Shown one piece after another: positions 47,012-54,753 of a DNA stretch of 64,000 bases. The notes below the pieces were generated by a model. The model worked only from the letters and a program-made list of their open reading frames with translations. It had not been told where the DNA came from and searched no databases. Origin of the DNA: CAYVAP01 sp964343195 (GTDB taxonomy: Bacteria > Bacteroidota > Bacteroidia > J057). A program made the position numbers and the translations under genes. Numbering within the stretch: the first letter of the stretch is position 1; every line of letters starts with the position of its first letter. Location of the stretch: assembly GCA_964343195.1 (NCBI GenBank), contig CAYFIR010000011.1:1-64000 (forward strand), written 5' to 3'.

Positions 47012-47019
47012 CAAAGTTA
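47012..47019 (-). promoter_or_regulatory. Bacteroidota -7 promoter element (TAACTTTG)
   Basis: On the minus strand TAACTTTG matches TAnnTTTG and lies 28 bp before the acyltransferase ATG (46983). A TTTC that could serve as -33 is 21 bp further upstream. It may give the acyltransferase gene its own transcription start within the nusB-idh-hemerythrin run. Confidence 0.45.
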
Positions 47020-47033
47020 GGATAACAATGGGA

Positions 47034-47498
47034 TCATTCGGAAAGAAAAGTGGCGATCCTTTTCTCCAATACCGCCATTTCTTCCGGAGTTGCCTTTGCC
47101 TGAACCTCTTCGAAGAATATTCGCTCTTCGAATCGAATGTGTTTTACCAATGCCTGGCTGAGCTCATCGAAAGCCTCCTGTAGATTGGGGGCGTCAGCTT
47201 CCGGGAGGTTGTGGGCCAGGTCCTCAATGGCCTGATGTTCTGCTATCAACTGCTCGACAGCAGAGGCATAAGTTTGCGTCCAATCCACTAGCTGTGGAAA
47301 CAGAACCTGTTCCTCCAGGCTACGATAGGCTGGCCAGTTTCCTGAAAAAAAATCTTGGGTAAAGTCCAGCTTCCCGGAAAGATCGGTAGGCATGCCTCGG
47401 TACACTGGAGCGCCAGTACGGATGAGGTTAGCCAGAAACAGGCCCTTTTGATGTGCCCTGGAAATGGGTACCAGGGCACTGTGTCGTTTCAAGGGCAT
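47034..47498 (-). CDS. Hemerythrin-like domain protein
   Basis: This 154-aa cytoplasmic four-helix-bundle protein probably binds a non-heme diiron centre and senses or buffers oxygen, nitric oxide or iron. Candidate ligands in order are His in SRAHQKGLF, Glu/His in YRSLEEQVLFPQL, His in LIAEHQAIE and His/Glu in ALVKHIRFEERIFFEE, the spacing expected for HHE domains. No output domain is fused. It is 11 bp downstream of the isocitrate dehydrogenase gene and 50 bp before the acyltransferase, so it is probably co-transcribed with central-metabolism genes. Confidence 0.85.
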   Translation of the reverse strand: MPLKRHSALVPISRAHQKGLFLANLIRTGAPVYRGMPTDLSGKLDFTQDFFSGNWPAYRSLEEQVLFPQLVDWTQTYASAVEQLIAEHQAIEDLAHNLPEADAPNLQEAFDELSQALVKHIRFEERIFFEEVQAKATPEEMAVLEKRIATFLSE

Positions 47499-47509
47499 GT
47501 ATGGCTGAT

Positions 47510-48523
47510 TTAGGCAGTTGCGCGCTCGAGGTTCTCTATGACGTGCTGCGCAAACTGATCGGTGTTGGCAGGACCTCCGAGGTCTCCCGTTACCTTGCTG
47601 GGGTCAGCCAGGGTAGCGAAGAGTGCTTTCTCAATGCGATCCGCGACATCCAGCATCTTGAGGTGTCGAAGCATCATGATCGCGGACTGGAGTAAGGCTG
47701 TTGGGTTGGCGATTCCTTTTCCGGCAATATCGGGTGCGCTGCCATGTACGGCCTCAAATATGGCGCAGTCGTCGCCGATATTGGCACCAGGGATGATGCC
47801 CAGTCCACCGACCAGACCCGCAACGAGGTCAGAAAGGATATCGCCAAAGAGATTGGTGGTAGCGATGACATCGTATCGCTGAGGATAGATCACCAACTGC
47901 ATTGCCATGTTGTCGATGATGCGATCATCCATTTCGATATCGGGATATTCCTTGGCGATCTTGGCTCCGGCCCGTAGGAACAGCGCCCCTGCCTGCTTGA
48001 TGATGTTGGCTTTGTGCACCAGGGTCACGCGCTTACGTCCATGCTTGCGGGCATATTCAAAGGCCGCACGGATGATACGCTCAGATCCCTGTTGGGTGAC
48101 CCGGGCAATGGCATCGGCGATCCCGTTGCGTTCGTCATATACTTCGAATCCAGAGTACAGGCCCTCGGTGTTTTCGCGGAACAGCACAAGGTTCACTCCT
48201 TCAAAAGGGGTCTTGACACCAGGGATGGTCTTTCCTGGACGTACGTTCTGGTATAGGTCAAACTTTTGCCGGAGGGTAACATTTATGCTCTTGAAGCCTT
48301 CTCCTACGGGAGTAGTCAGGGGCCCCTTAAGAGCAATGCGGGTAGTGGAGAGAGATTCGATCAGTTCAGCAGGAATCAGATCTCCTACTTCCCGAAAGGC
48401 GGTGAGGCCGGCCTGTTGTTCGTCGTACTCAAGCTCAGCTCCAGCGGCGTTTAGAATATCAATGACAGCGTCGGTAATTTCTGGTCCAATACCGTCGCCT
48501 GGGATAAGGGTAATAGTGGTCAT
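47510..48523 (-). CDS. NAD-dependent isocitrate dehydrogenase (isocitrate/isopropylmalate dehydrogenase family)
   Basis: This 337-aa beta-decarboxylating dehydrogenase matches the NAD-type isocitrate dehydrogenases (IDH3-like) of Bacteroidota: N-terminal ITLIPGDGIGPEIT, substrate-binding SINVTLRQKFDLYQNVRPGK, NLVLFRENTEGLYSG, metal-binding/dimer block QRYDVIATTNLFGDILSDL and EAVHGSAPDIAGKGIANPT. It would convert isocitrate to 2-oxoglutarate in the TCA cycle. The 'NVRPGK' block favours isocitrate over 3-isopropylmalate; homoisocitrate dehydrogenase is a less likely alternative. The gene follows nusB by 59 bp and precedes the hemerythrin gene by 11 bp, with no leu genes nearby. Confidence 0.88.
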   Translation of the reverse strand: MTTITLIPGDGIGPEITDAVIDILNAAGAELEYDEQQAGLTAFREVGDLIPAELIESLSTTRIALKGPLTTPVGEGFKSINVTLRQKFDLYQNVRPGKTIPGVKTPFEGVNLVLFRENTEGLYSGFEVYDERNGIADAIARVTQQGSERIIRAAFEYARKHGRKRVTLVHKANIIKQAGALFLRAGAKIAKEYPDIEMDDRIIDNMAMQLVIYPQRYDVIATTNLFGDILSDLVAGLVGGLGIIPGANIGDDCAIFEAVHGSAPDIAGKGIANPTALLQSAIMMLRHLKMLDVADRIEKALFATLADPSKVTGDLGGPANTDQFAQHVIENLERATA

Positions 48524-48582
48524 GTGTGTGTTAGAGTTTCGGATTCAGGCAAATATCCCTTTACTCCCAGTGTTTTGCAACT

Positions 48583-49116
48583 CTATTGCCGGGAAGTCGG
48601 TACTTCCTTGTCCTTGGGGGGGGCAGAAGCTCGAGAAGAATGGTCGATCAGACCTCGGCCACGCTTGATGATTCGCCCATTGCGTTTGAAGTCATTATAC
48701 AAACTGTCGAGAATGCCGTTGATGAACTTGCTGCTTTTTGGGGTACTGTAGGTCTTGGCCAGTTCCAGGTACTCATTGATGGTGACCTTGACGGGGATTT
48801 CCTCAAAGTTCAGCATTTCACAGATGGCCATGTGCATCAGAATCCGGTCCAGACGCGCGATGCGATCCAGTTCCCAGTTCTCGGCCTTTGATTTGATAAA
48901 TTCATCAAATCGCTCGCCATTTTTGATCGACTCGTAATACAGCTCAGTGAGCAATTGGGCATCCCCGCTTAGCTTCTTCTTTTTTTCCAGATCCTCAACT
49001 TCTTCCTTCAGCTCTTTCAGCAGTAGGTCAAATACGTAATCCGGGGCTTGCCCTGAGGTTACGCATGCATATACGGCCTGCATGACTTTGGCGCGGATCT
49101 GTCTTCTGGTAATCAT
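48583..49116 (-). CDS. nusB: Transcription antitermination factor NusB
   Basis: This 177-aa protein binds NusE/S10 and boxA RNA in the rRNA antitermination complex. The N-terminus MITRRQIRAKVMQAVYACV and the C-terminal core (ARLDRILMHMAICEMLNFEEIPVKVTINEYLELAKTYSTPKSSKFINGILD, quoted in part: VTINEYLELAK, SSKFINGILD) match NusB. The canonical ~140-residue core is complete; unlike many Bacteroidota NusB proteins it lacks a large N-terminal insertion, and it adds a basic tail (NGRIIKRGRGLIDHSSR). It probably heads the run with isocitrate dehydrogenase, 59 bp downstream. Confidence 0.93.
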   Translation of the reverse strand: MITRRQIRAKVMQAVYACVTSGQAPDYVFDLLLKELKEEVEDLEKKKKLSGDAQLLTELYYESIKNGERFDEFIKSKAENWELDRIARLDRILMHMAICEMLNFEEIPVKVTINEYLELAKTYSTPKSSKFINGILDSLYNDFKRNGRIIKRGRGLIDHSSRASAPPKDKEVPTSRQ

Positions 49117-49765
49117 AACAAAGAGTTTGGGATAGGGTTAATAACAGTCAGCCCTCTCTTAGTCAAAAACGACGAAAAGTGGTAATGGGATACAAAAATA
49201 TCCTCCCCAGTCCTAAACATGGACCGGAGCAGAGGCTGAATTTCAGGAAGTAGATTGGAAAAAGGTGTGGGCGTGAGGGACGCTTTGGGCGTTGGATAAC
49301 AGGCTGTGACGCTCCTCTGATAGAGTTCAGGGAGTGGATTGCTTTTGGAAAGCAGATTAATAGTCGAGTGCCTGTCAAATACCTTCACAACGCAGATTGC
49401 CTTGTCTTTGCAGCAAAGGTAAGCATAGTTTGGACAAATCCCCTATGGGTGTGTGGATTTTATCTTTCCCGGAAAGTTGGGTAGCAACCGTGGATGAAAA
49501 CCCATCCTGGCTGGGCAGTAAATTGCGATGGAGAGAATTGGTCGGCGATCATACTACTGGACAAAAACAAAACCGAAGGTTACCTTCCGATAAACCGGAA
49601 TCCAGGATTTGCGACCTTCTGCTGAACCGCAACCCGGGCTTTGCGTACCTTGCGCCCTCCTTGGCGTCTTCCGATGAACCGGAATCTGGGATTTGCGGTA
49701 AAAGAAATTGGCACACAAGTGAAAATGTCTAGGAGCATGGTCGGCGATAACTCCAGGAGCGGAAA
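49117..49765. other. Intergenic region with possible nusB leader ORF and repeats
   Basis: About 650 bp. On the minus strand TACCTTTG at 49414-49421 is a perfect -7 element, and a 91-codon GTG-started frame (49388 to 49113) overlaps the nusB start by ATGA. Its Pro/Ser/Leu-rich product has no known domain, so it is listed only as a possibility. The right half (49584-49697) carries three degenerate 30-nt repeats. A phrase GGTCGGCGAT occurs at both 49540-49549 and 49739-49748. Confidence 0.45.
49584..49697. repeat. Three degenerate 30-bp repeats
   Basis: Units at 49584-49613, 49616-49645 and 49668-49697 each begin CTTC, contain GAACCG or AAACCG near the middle, and end in ATTTGCG or CTTTGCG. The first and third differ at only about four positions; the middle one is more diverged. 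They lie in non-coding DNA between nusB and the response regulator. Confidence 0.75.
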
Positions 49766-50155
49766 TCAGGACCGCTCAAATTCCAACACCTCCATGACGG
49801 TATCCAGGAGTTCCTGATTGTCAAAAGGTTTGGTAAAGTATATGTCACCTCCGGCTTTGTAGCCGTCCATCTTGTCTCGGGTAGTGCCTTTGGCTGTCAG
49901 GAATATGACTTTTACCGGATTCCCCTCCATGTTTCGGCGGATGTCGGCAGCAACTTCGAAGCCATCCTTTCGGGGCATCATTACATCCAGCAATATGAGG
50001 TCAGGCTGAAAAGAGGCAGCCTTTGCCAGGGCTTCTTCTCCGTCGTGAGCAGTTTCTGTGATGAATCCGTTTTGTTGCATCAAGAAGTCAAGTGCAATCA
50101 CAATGTTGGGTTCATCATCAACCACCAATATTCTGGGTTGCTTGTCGGTAGCCAT
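49766..50155 (-). CDS. Single-domain response regulator (CheY-like)
   Basis: This 129-aa receiver domain has no output domain. It shows the acidic pair in ILVVDDEPN, the phosphoacceptor Asp in LILLDVMMPRKDG (about residue 57), Thr in VIFLTAKG and the invariant Lys in YFTKPF. The usual GADDY before the Lys is replaced by GGDIY. It lies 264 bp downstream of the symporter/histidine-kinase gene on the same strand, making that kinase the obvious phosphodonor. With no DNA-binding domain it would act by protein contact or in a phosphorelay. Confidence 0.92.
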   Translation of the reverse strand: MATDKQPRILVVDDEPNIVIALDFLMQQNGFITETAHDGEEALAKAASFQPDLILLDVMMPRKDGFEVAADIRRNMEGNPVKVIFLTAKGTTRDKMDGYKAGGDIYFTKPFDNQELLDTVMEVLEFERS

Positions 50156-50386
50156 TGCGTTTGAGTAGTAGGCAGATCCTGATTGGAATTAAAGTAAGGT
50201 TAAGAAATATCGTATTTTCTATCAAGAGTCGCAACCTGTCCAGCCTTATTTCGTGTCAGGCTGACGCCTATTCCCTGCGCGCCTATTCCCTGCGGAATGA
50301 AGTGATGAGTCAATTTGGAATTGGGCAAATATGTGATCATCAGTATCTTAAGCTACAGACTCTTGACTCTGTTGAGCACAGCGAAA

Positions 50387-50401
50387 TCCCGCGAAGCGGG
50401 A
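50387..50401 (-). terminator. Hairpin after the symporter-kinase gene
   Basis: On the minus strand, 19 bp beyond the kinase stop, TCCCGC-TTC-GCGGGA forms a 6-bp GC-rich stem with a triloop followed by TTTCG. The poor T-run makes it a weak terminator candidate. The same intergenic region (50156-50419) has a 15-bp tandem duplication, GCCTATTCCCTGCGC/G, at 50266-50295. Confidence 0.35.
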
Positions 50402-50419
50402 AACTTCGAACTTTTTCCA

Positions 50420-53206
50420 CTAGCTAAGGTCCCGGGCATTGGCTCGCTGATAGGAGGGACGCTGCATTTGCTCCAGGGTAGCCCCACCTTTGGGGAGGGT
50501 GACAATGAAGGTAGTGCCGGCTCCCAGTTCACTCTCAAGGTCTATGGTTCCCTGATGAATCCTGACGATGCGCCAGGTAATGCTAAGCCCAAGTCCGCTC
50601 CCCTGCTGCAGTTTCCCTTTATAGTCGTTGAACTGAGTGAACTTGTCAAAAATATAAGGCTGTACCTGTGGATCTATTCCAGGGCCATTATCCCTTACGC
50701 TCAACTGTACCCGGTCCGATTCCATATGTACCTGTACATGGACTTGTCCATTTTTCTCTGGGCAAAACTTGATGGCATTGCTCATCAGGTTTACTACCAC
50801 CTGGGTAAGGCGATCCCAGTCTCCTTTGATCAGGGACTTGTGATTCGGATAGGCCTCTTCAAGCATTATCCCTTTTTGCACACACAGCTGCTTCATGCCT
50901 TTTACAGCCCGGCTCACCAGGTCATTGAAGTCGAGTTCGACAATGTTCCATTCTGCATGCCCTGATTCCATCTTTTCCAGGTCCAGGACCTGGTTGATCA
51001 GCCGTGAGATCCGTTCGGTCTCCTTGATAATGATGCCAAGAAATTCCTGACGCTTTGCCGGGGCGATATCCTGTGTGTCATGGAGAATATTGCTCAGGGC
51101 CCGGATGGAAGTAATCGGAGTGCGCAGCTCGTGGGTAACCGTCGCAATAAAATCGTCCTTTAGCCGGTCCATTTCCCTTAGCCTGTCATTTGCTGCCTTC
51201 AGCTTTTTAGACGCTCGTTCCAGTTCTCGCGATTTTTTTTCCAGTTCCCGAGAGTACTGCACCAGGTGCTGGGTTTCATCCAACACCTCCATCATGTCCT
51301 GACGGGTGAGTGGTTCTTCCTTTACGATGGAGGAAATCAATAACCGCGATGAGGCAGATCCAATAGCACCTGCCAGCAGACGTTCGCTGTAGTTGACAAG
51401 GTCACTACTGGCTTCTTTGGTATTCTCCAACTGGACCTTGTTTCTCCGCGAATAGGCCGCCAGTAATTCCTGGGTTCTGTTGACTCCCAGGAAGCGGTTT
51501 AGGAGTAGCTTGAGATCTTTCAGGTAGGCTTTTCCCCGCCACAACTTTCCCTGTTGACTCTGGTTTAGTCGGTAGATATTGACAAAGAGGTTTGCCTGGA
51601 CCTCTTCAATACTTGATTGGCGGGTATAGACCGATAGGGTGAAGTACAGACCAGCATTGAGGAATAAGGACCAGAAAGCAGAATGGGAAATCTGGTCAAA
51701 ACCTTCCAGTCCCAAAAGAGCATATGGACGCAAAATCGATATGCCCCAGGGACCATCTGTCAATATTTCCATGGGAAAATGCCCGGCCTGAATAAGCGAA
51801 GGAAAGGGTAGGGTATAGGCCCAGACCAGGAATCCCGCTATAAGGCCTACAGTTGCCCCCAGTCGGTTGCCTTCTTTCCAGTAAATGCCTCCCAGCAGGG
51901 CTGGGGCAAACTGAGCTACCGCAGTGAATGAAACCAGGCCAATTGAAACCAAAGGTTCATCCTGCCCCAGGGAAGCGAAATAAACATAGGCCAGCAACAG
52001 AATAACCAGTATCACCAGCCGTCTGATGCTACGCAATCGGCCTGACAGGTCATGCACGTAGTTTTCCGGAGCCAATGGAGACCTCAGAAGTAGCGGCACT
52101 ACGATGCTGTTGGACGCCATGATACTCAGCGCGATCGTAGCCACAATGACCATGGAGGTGGACGCCGAAAGTCCCCCGATAAATATCACCATGGCCAGCA
52201 GGTTCTGGCCTTCTGACAATGGCAGGCTGAGAACAAAGGAGTCCGGGGCTACGTCCATCCCGGAAAATTTGATTAACCCGCCCGCGGCGATGGGCACCAC
52301 AAAGAGGTTGATCAGGAAAAGGTATAGGGGAAAGAGCCAGATAGCGCGGTCTACGTGACGGGGATCTGTATTTTCCACTACGGAGATATGAAACTGCCTG
52401 GGCAACAGCAGAATGGCCATCATGGAAATGAGCAGAAGCCAGAGCCAGGACCACGGATTCATGGTAGACTCAGCTGTAAGGCCCAGCACTTCCTGTACTC
52501 GGGGAAACTCATTGGCAGCGGCCATCAAATCCCCCGGGCCCTTGAATACCCAAAAAACCACAAATAATCCGGCTGCCAGGAAAGCCAGTAGCTTGATGAT
52601 GGACTCAAATACGACGGCGGCCACCAACCCTTCGTGTCGTTCGCTTGCCTCCAGATGCCTGGTCCCAAATAATATGGTGAAAAGTCCCAGAATGAGGGCG
52701 GTGTAGAAGGCCGTATCCTTATAGAATACTTCTCCCCCAAGAACAGCTCCCAGGCTGGGATCATGCTGTGTCACGAGGTCAAAACTAAACGAGATTGCCT
52801 TTAGCTGAAGGGCAATATAGGGGATGATGGAGAAAATAGCGATGAGGGTGACGAGCCCCCCCAGAAAAGCCCCTTTTCCATATCTCGCGGAGATAAAGTC
52901 TGCGATGGAGTTGATGCGTTGGGACTGGCTGATGACGATGATTTTTTTGAGCACCTTCATCCATAGAGGAGCCATCAGGGTAGGCCCCAGGAAAACCCCC
53001 AGGAATTGTCCCCCGCCGGTAGCGGCTCGTCCTACGCTGCCATAAAAGGTCCAGGCCGTACAATAGATGGCCATGGAGAGCGCATACACGTAAGGATTTT
53101 TGACCCAGGACTTGCCTTTTTTGCCTGATCGTTCACTCAGGTAGGCGATGGCAAACAGAAGCCCCAGGTAAGCAAGGGTGCTGAAAAGGACAATCCAGGC
53201 ACTCAT
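50420..53206 (-). CDS. Sodium:solute symporter-histidine kinase hybrid
   Basis: This 928-aa protein fuses an SLC5/PutP-like transporter to a sensor kinase, as in CbrA. Residues 1 to ~570 hold about 13 transmembrane helices with SSF features (YCTAWTFYGSVGRAATGGGQF, NSIADFISARYGK, GLSASTSMVIVATIALSIMASNSIV). A coiled linker (KKSRELERASKKLKAANDRLREMDRLK, shown in part) leads to HisKA with phosphoacceptor His near residue 692 (TVTHELRTPITS) and a HATPase domain (NLMSNAIKF, RDNGPGIDP, GSGLGLSI). There is no PAS or fused receiver. The transporter part probably senses or imports a nutrient. A two-helix protein gene is 6 bp upstream and a lone response regulator is downstream. Confidence 0.93.
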   Translation of the reverse strand: MSAWIVLFSTLAYLGLLFAIAYLSERSGKKGKSWVKNPYVYALSMAIYCTAWTFYGSVGRAATGGGQFLGVFLGPTLMAPLWMKVLKKIIVISQSQRINSIADFISARYGKGAFLGGLVTLIAIFSIIPYIALQLKAISFSFDLVTQHDPSLGAVLGGEVFYKDTAFYTALILGLFTILFGTRHLEASERHEGLVAAVVFESIIKLLAFLAAGLFVVFWVFKGPGDLMAAANEFPRVQEVLGLTAESTMNPWSWLWLLLISMMAILLLPRQFHISVVENTDPRHVDRAIWLFPLYLFLINLFVVPIAAGGLIKFSGMDVAPDSFVLSLPLSEGQNLLAMVIFIGGLSASTSMVIVATIALSIMASNSIVVPLLLRSPLAPENYVHDLSGRLRSIRRLVILVILLLAYVYFASLGQDEPLVSIGLVSFTAVAQFAPALLGGIYWKEGNRLGATVGLIAGFLVWAYTLPFPSLIQAGHFPMEILTDGPWGISILRPYALLGLEGFDQISHSAFWSLFLNAGLYFTLSVYTRQSSIEEVQANLFVNIYRLNQSQQGKLWRGKAYLKDLKLLLNRFLGVNRTQELLAAYSRRNKVQLENTKEASSDLVNYSERLLAGAIGSASSRLLISSIVKEEPLTRQDMMEVLDETQHLVQYSRELEKKSRELERASKKLKAANDRLREMDRLKDDFIATVTHELRTPITSIRALSNILHDTQDIAPAKRQEFLGIIIKETERISRLINQVLDLEKMESGHAEWNIVELDFNDLVSRAVKGMKQLCVQKGIMLEEAYPNHKSLIKGDWDRLTQVVVNLMSNAIKFCPEKNGQVHVQVHMESDRVQLSVRDNGPGIDPQVQPYIFDKFTQFNDYKGKLQQGSGLGLSITWRIVRIHQGTIDLESELGAGTTFIVTLPKGGATLEQMQRPSYQRANARDLS

Positions 53207-53212
53207 GGGGCA

Positions 53213-53422
53213 TTAGGGTTTTGAGTTGCGTCCAGGGCGCTCCACATGCCAGGCAAGGAGCAGAATCATGATCAGCCATAGGGCAAAAAGAGAAAAGTAG
53301 AGCCTGGGAAAGCCCAGGATCGTTCCCTCTCCTGTGTACACCGTTATCAGCGGGTAGTTAAACAGGACGAAGAAGAGGGCAAACACCGCTACAATTCTTT
53401 TCCACCTTTCTGCATTCCACAT
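53213..53422 (-). CDS. Small two-helix membrane protein, partner of the symporter-kinase
   Basis: This 69-aa protein has two predicted membrane helices (IVAVFALFFVLFNYPLITVY and LYFSLFALWLIMILLLAWHV) and a short basic tail (ERPGRNSKP). The frame extends upstream to 53542, but the start at the ATG for MWNAERWKR (53422) gives the usual topology of small symporter-associated subunits. It ends 6 bp before the kinase start, so translation is probably coupled. Small membrane proteins of this kind precede many SLC5-type symporters (DUF485/DUF4212-like) and CbrA-type kinases (CbrX); which family applies here is uncertain. Confidence 0.7.
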   Translation of the reverse strand: MWNAERWKRIVAVFALFFVLFNYPLITVYTGEGTILGFPRLYFSLFALWLIMILLLAWHVERPGRNSKP

Positions 53423-53562
53423 AGGAAAGGAAATATAGACAAGGATCCAGTTTTTTTCAAAGGACCGATGAATTCGAGCAAGGCAATCGCCCATCACGAG
53501 GTCTGACCCTTCCAGGGTCATGAGGTATTTAGCTACCTGCATTGCCCTGTTCCGAACGCTGT

Positions 53563-54183
53563 TTATTGCAGTGCCCAGGTAGTGCCGTCTTCTTCCTCAA
53601 ACCCTACAATGCCCTCCCCTGGCTTAAAGTAATATGCCACTACGCTATTGGGATCAAGGTCTCCGGAGTCATCCTCGCATGAATACACTCCCGAAAAACT
53701 TTCGCCTGCCAGCGTGATGCTCTGAGTGGGTAGTTCATCGGGGACCTGGTACCATTCGCAGGTAAGAGAATTGTTGTAGGTAATGGTCAGGTAGTCATCA
53801 TATGCAGTGCGGTTTTCATTGACACTGGCATTGATAAAGTCTTTTCGTGCAGTAAGTGCAAAAGCATGGAGGCTATTCTCGGAAGTAAGCGCAGTATAGA
53901 CCCAACCTGCCTGATAGCTATTGCAACATACGCCACAATTTTCCTCTGAGTCGCAGTTTTCCAATAGCTCCTCAACGCCCTCTTGCAGGAAGGACCAGGT
54001 CATCACGAGGGTTTCTCCTGATTCGTTTTTGAATATGATATTCTCCCCATTCGCAAAACTGAGCCAGTCACGGGTGCCTTGCTGGATGGGGTAGTCTCCC
54101 AGGTTGGGCTTTTCGCAAGGGGCACAACAACTGCCAATAAGCAGGGCCATAGCAATCAGGGTCAACAGTGAAATACGAGGCAT
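53563..54183 (-). CDS. Cys-rich lipoprotein, unknown function
   Basis: This 206-aa lipoprotein has a signal peptide with lipobox LIGSC (MPRISLLTLIAMALLIGSC) and further Cys in CAPCEKP, CDSEENCGVCC, LTCEWY and YSCEDDSG. The mature part is beta-rich (LVMTWSFLQEGVEELL, YTALTSENSLHAFALTARKDF, SITLAGESFSGVYSC). The paired Cys suggest disulphides or a metal site; no family is recognised. The frame reaches 54276 but the ATG at 54183 fits the signal peptide. It is divergent from the ArsR regulator gene, 119 bp apart, with a TATTTTTG promoter element. Confidence 0.7.
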   Translation of the reverse strand: MPRISLLTLIAMALLIGSCCAPCEKPNLGDYPIQQGTRDWLSFANGENIIFKNESGETLVMTWSFLQEGVEELLENCDSEENCGVCCNSYQAGWVYTALTSENSLHAFALTARKDFINASVNENRTAYDDYLTITYNNSLTCEWYQVPDELPTQSITLAGESFSGVYSCEDDSGDLDPNSVVAYYFKPGEGIVGFEEEDGTTWALQ

Positions 54184-54209
54184 ATGAATTGGATTTTTGA
54201 GATCAGACG

Positions 54210-54242
54210 CAAAAATAACACAAGCTTCAGATAGATTTGAAA
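54210..54242 (-). promoter_or_regulatory. Putative promoter of the lipoprotein gene
   Basis: On the minus strand the -7 element TATTTTTG (54217 to 54210) matches TAnnTTTG, with TTTC 21 bp upstream (54242 to 54239) in place of TTTG. It overlaps the ArsR promoter region, so the two genes have back-to-back promoters. Confidence 0.5.
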
Positions 54243-54266
54243 ATTCCCATTTATCCTTTACTTTTG
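54236..54266 (+). promoter_or_regulatory. Consensus Bacteroidota promoter of the ArsR gene
   Basis: TTTG (54236-54239), a 19-bp spacer and TACTTTTG (54259-54266) match the Bacteroidota housekeeping promoter consensus TTTG-N19-TAnnTTTG exactly. Transcription would start near 54271-54274, about 30 nt before the ArsR start codon. Confidence 0.82.
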
Positions 54267-54281
54267 GGTAATCCACGGATG

Positions 54282-54293
54282 TAGATATATCTA
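54282..54293. promoter_or_regulatory. Palindromic operator candidate TAGATATATCTA
   Basis: A perfect 12-bp palindrome, TAGATATATCTA, lies just downstream of the predicted ArsR transcription start and 9 bp before its start codon. Position and AT-rich symmetry are typical of an autoregulatory ArsR-family operator. Confidence 0.6.
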
Positions 54294-54302
54294 TACTTTA
54301 TA

Positions 54303-54593
54303 GTGAAGAGTCGATTCCAAGATGAGTTTTTGATGACCTCTACCGAGGTATTAAGGGCAATAGCTCACCCTATCCGCATAGCCATTGTGGACCTGCTCAA
54401 GGCCCGAAAAAAACTTTCCGTGACTGAGATTCACGAGGAGCTGGAAATAGAACAGGCCATCGCATCCCACCACCTTCGGATCCTCAAGGATAAAAATGTC
54501 CTTATTTCCCAGCGTGAAGGGAAGAACACCTTTTACGCTCTGCGATCAGCCGATTACAGCAAGATCATCTCTTCCCTTGAGAAGTTGATCTGA
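54303..54593 (+). CDS. ArsR-family winged-helix regulator
   Basis: This 96-aa DNA-binding protein has the ArsR winged-helix pattern: VLRAIAHPIRIAIVDLLKARKKLSVTEIHEELEI, recognition helix QAIASHHLRILKDKNVLI, and wing REGKNTFYALR. No metal-binding Cys pair (CxC/CxCx) is present, so it probably does not sense arsenic or cadmium through the classic site; a redox or other ligand is possible. The GTG at 54303 or an ATG at 54333 may be the start. A consensus promoter and a palindrome lie directly upstream, suggesting autorepression. The target besides itself is unclear; the divergent lipoprotein is the nearest candidate. Confidence 0.88.
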   Translation: MKSRFQDEFLMTSTEVLRAIAHPIRIAIVDLLKARKKLSVTEIHEELEIEQAIASHHLRILKDKNVLISQREGKNTFYALRSADYSKIISSLEKLI

Positions 54594-54753
54594 GGAAGAT
54601 GATTGGGCCTTTGAAAGCTATGAAGGGCATGGAGTATAAGGGGAAATACAGGATTTGATGCTACTTGCATCCTCCATGTCTTAACATTCCAGCCTTTGAC
54701 ATTTGCCCCCACTCCGCATACCTTCATACCCCATACCTTTAATCCCTCTCCTA

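Noticed and set aside
47562..48668. Plus-strand frames up to 253 aa
   Set aside because: Antisense to isocitrate dehydrogenase, which matches its family along the whole length.
49397..49732. Plus-strand 111-aa frame
   Set aside because: Its sequence reads directly through the degenerate 30-bp repeats and has no recognisable domain.
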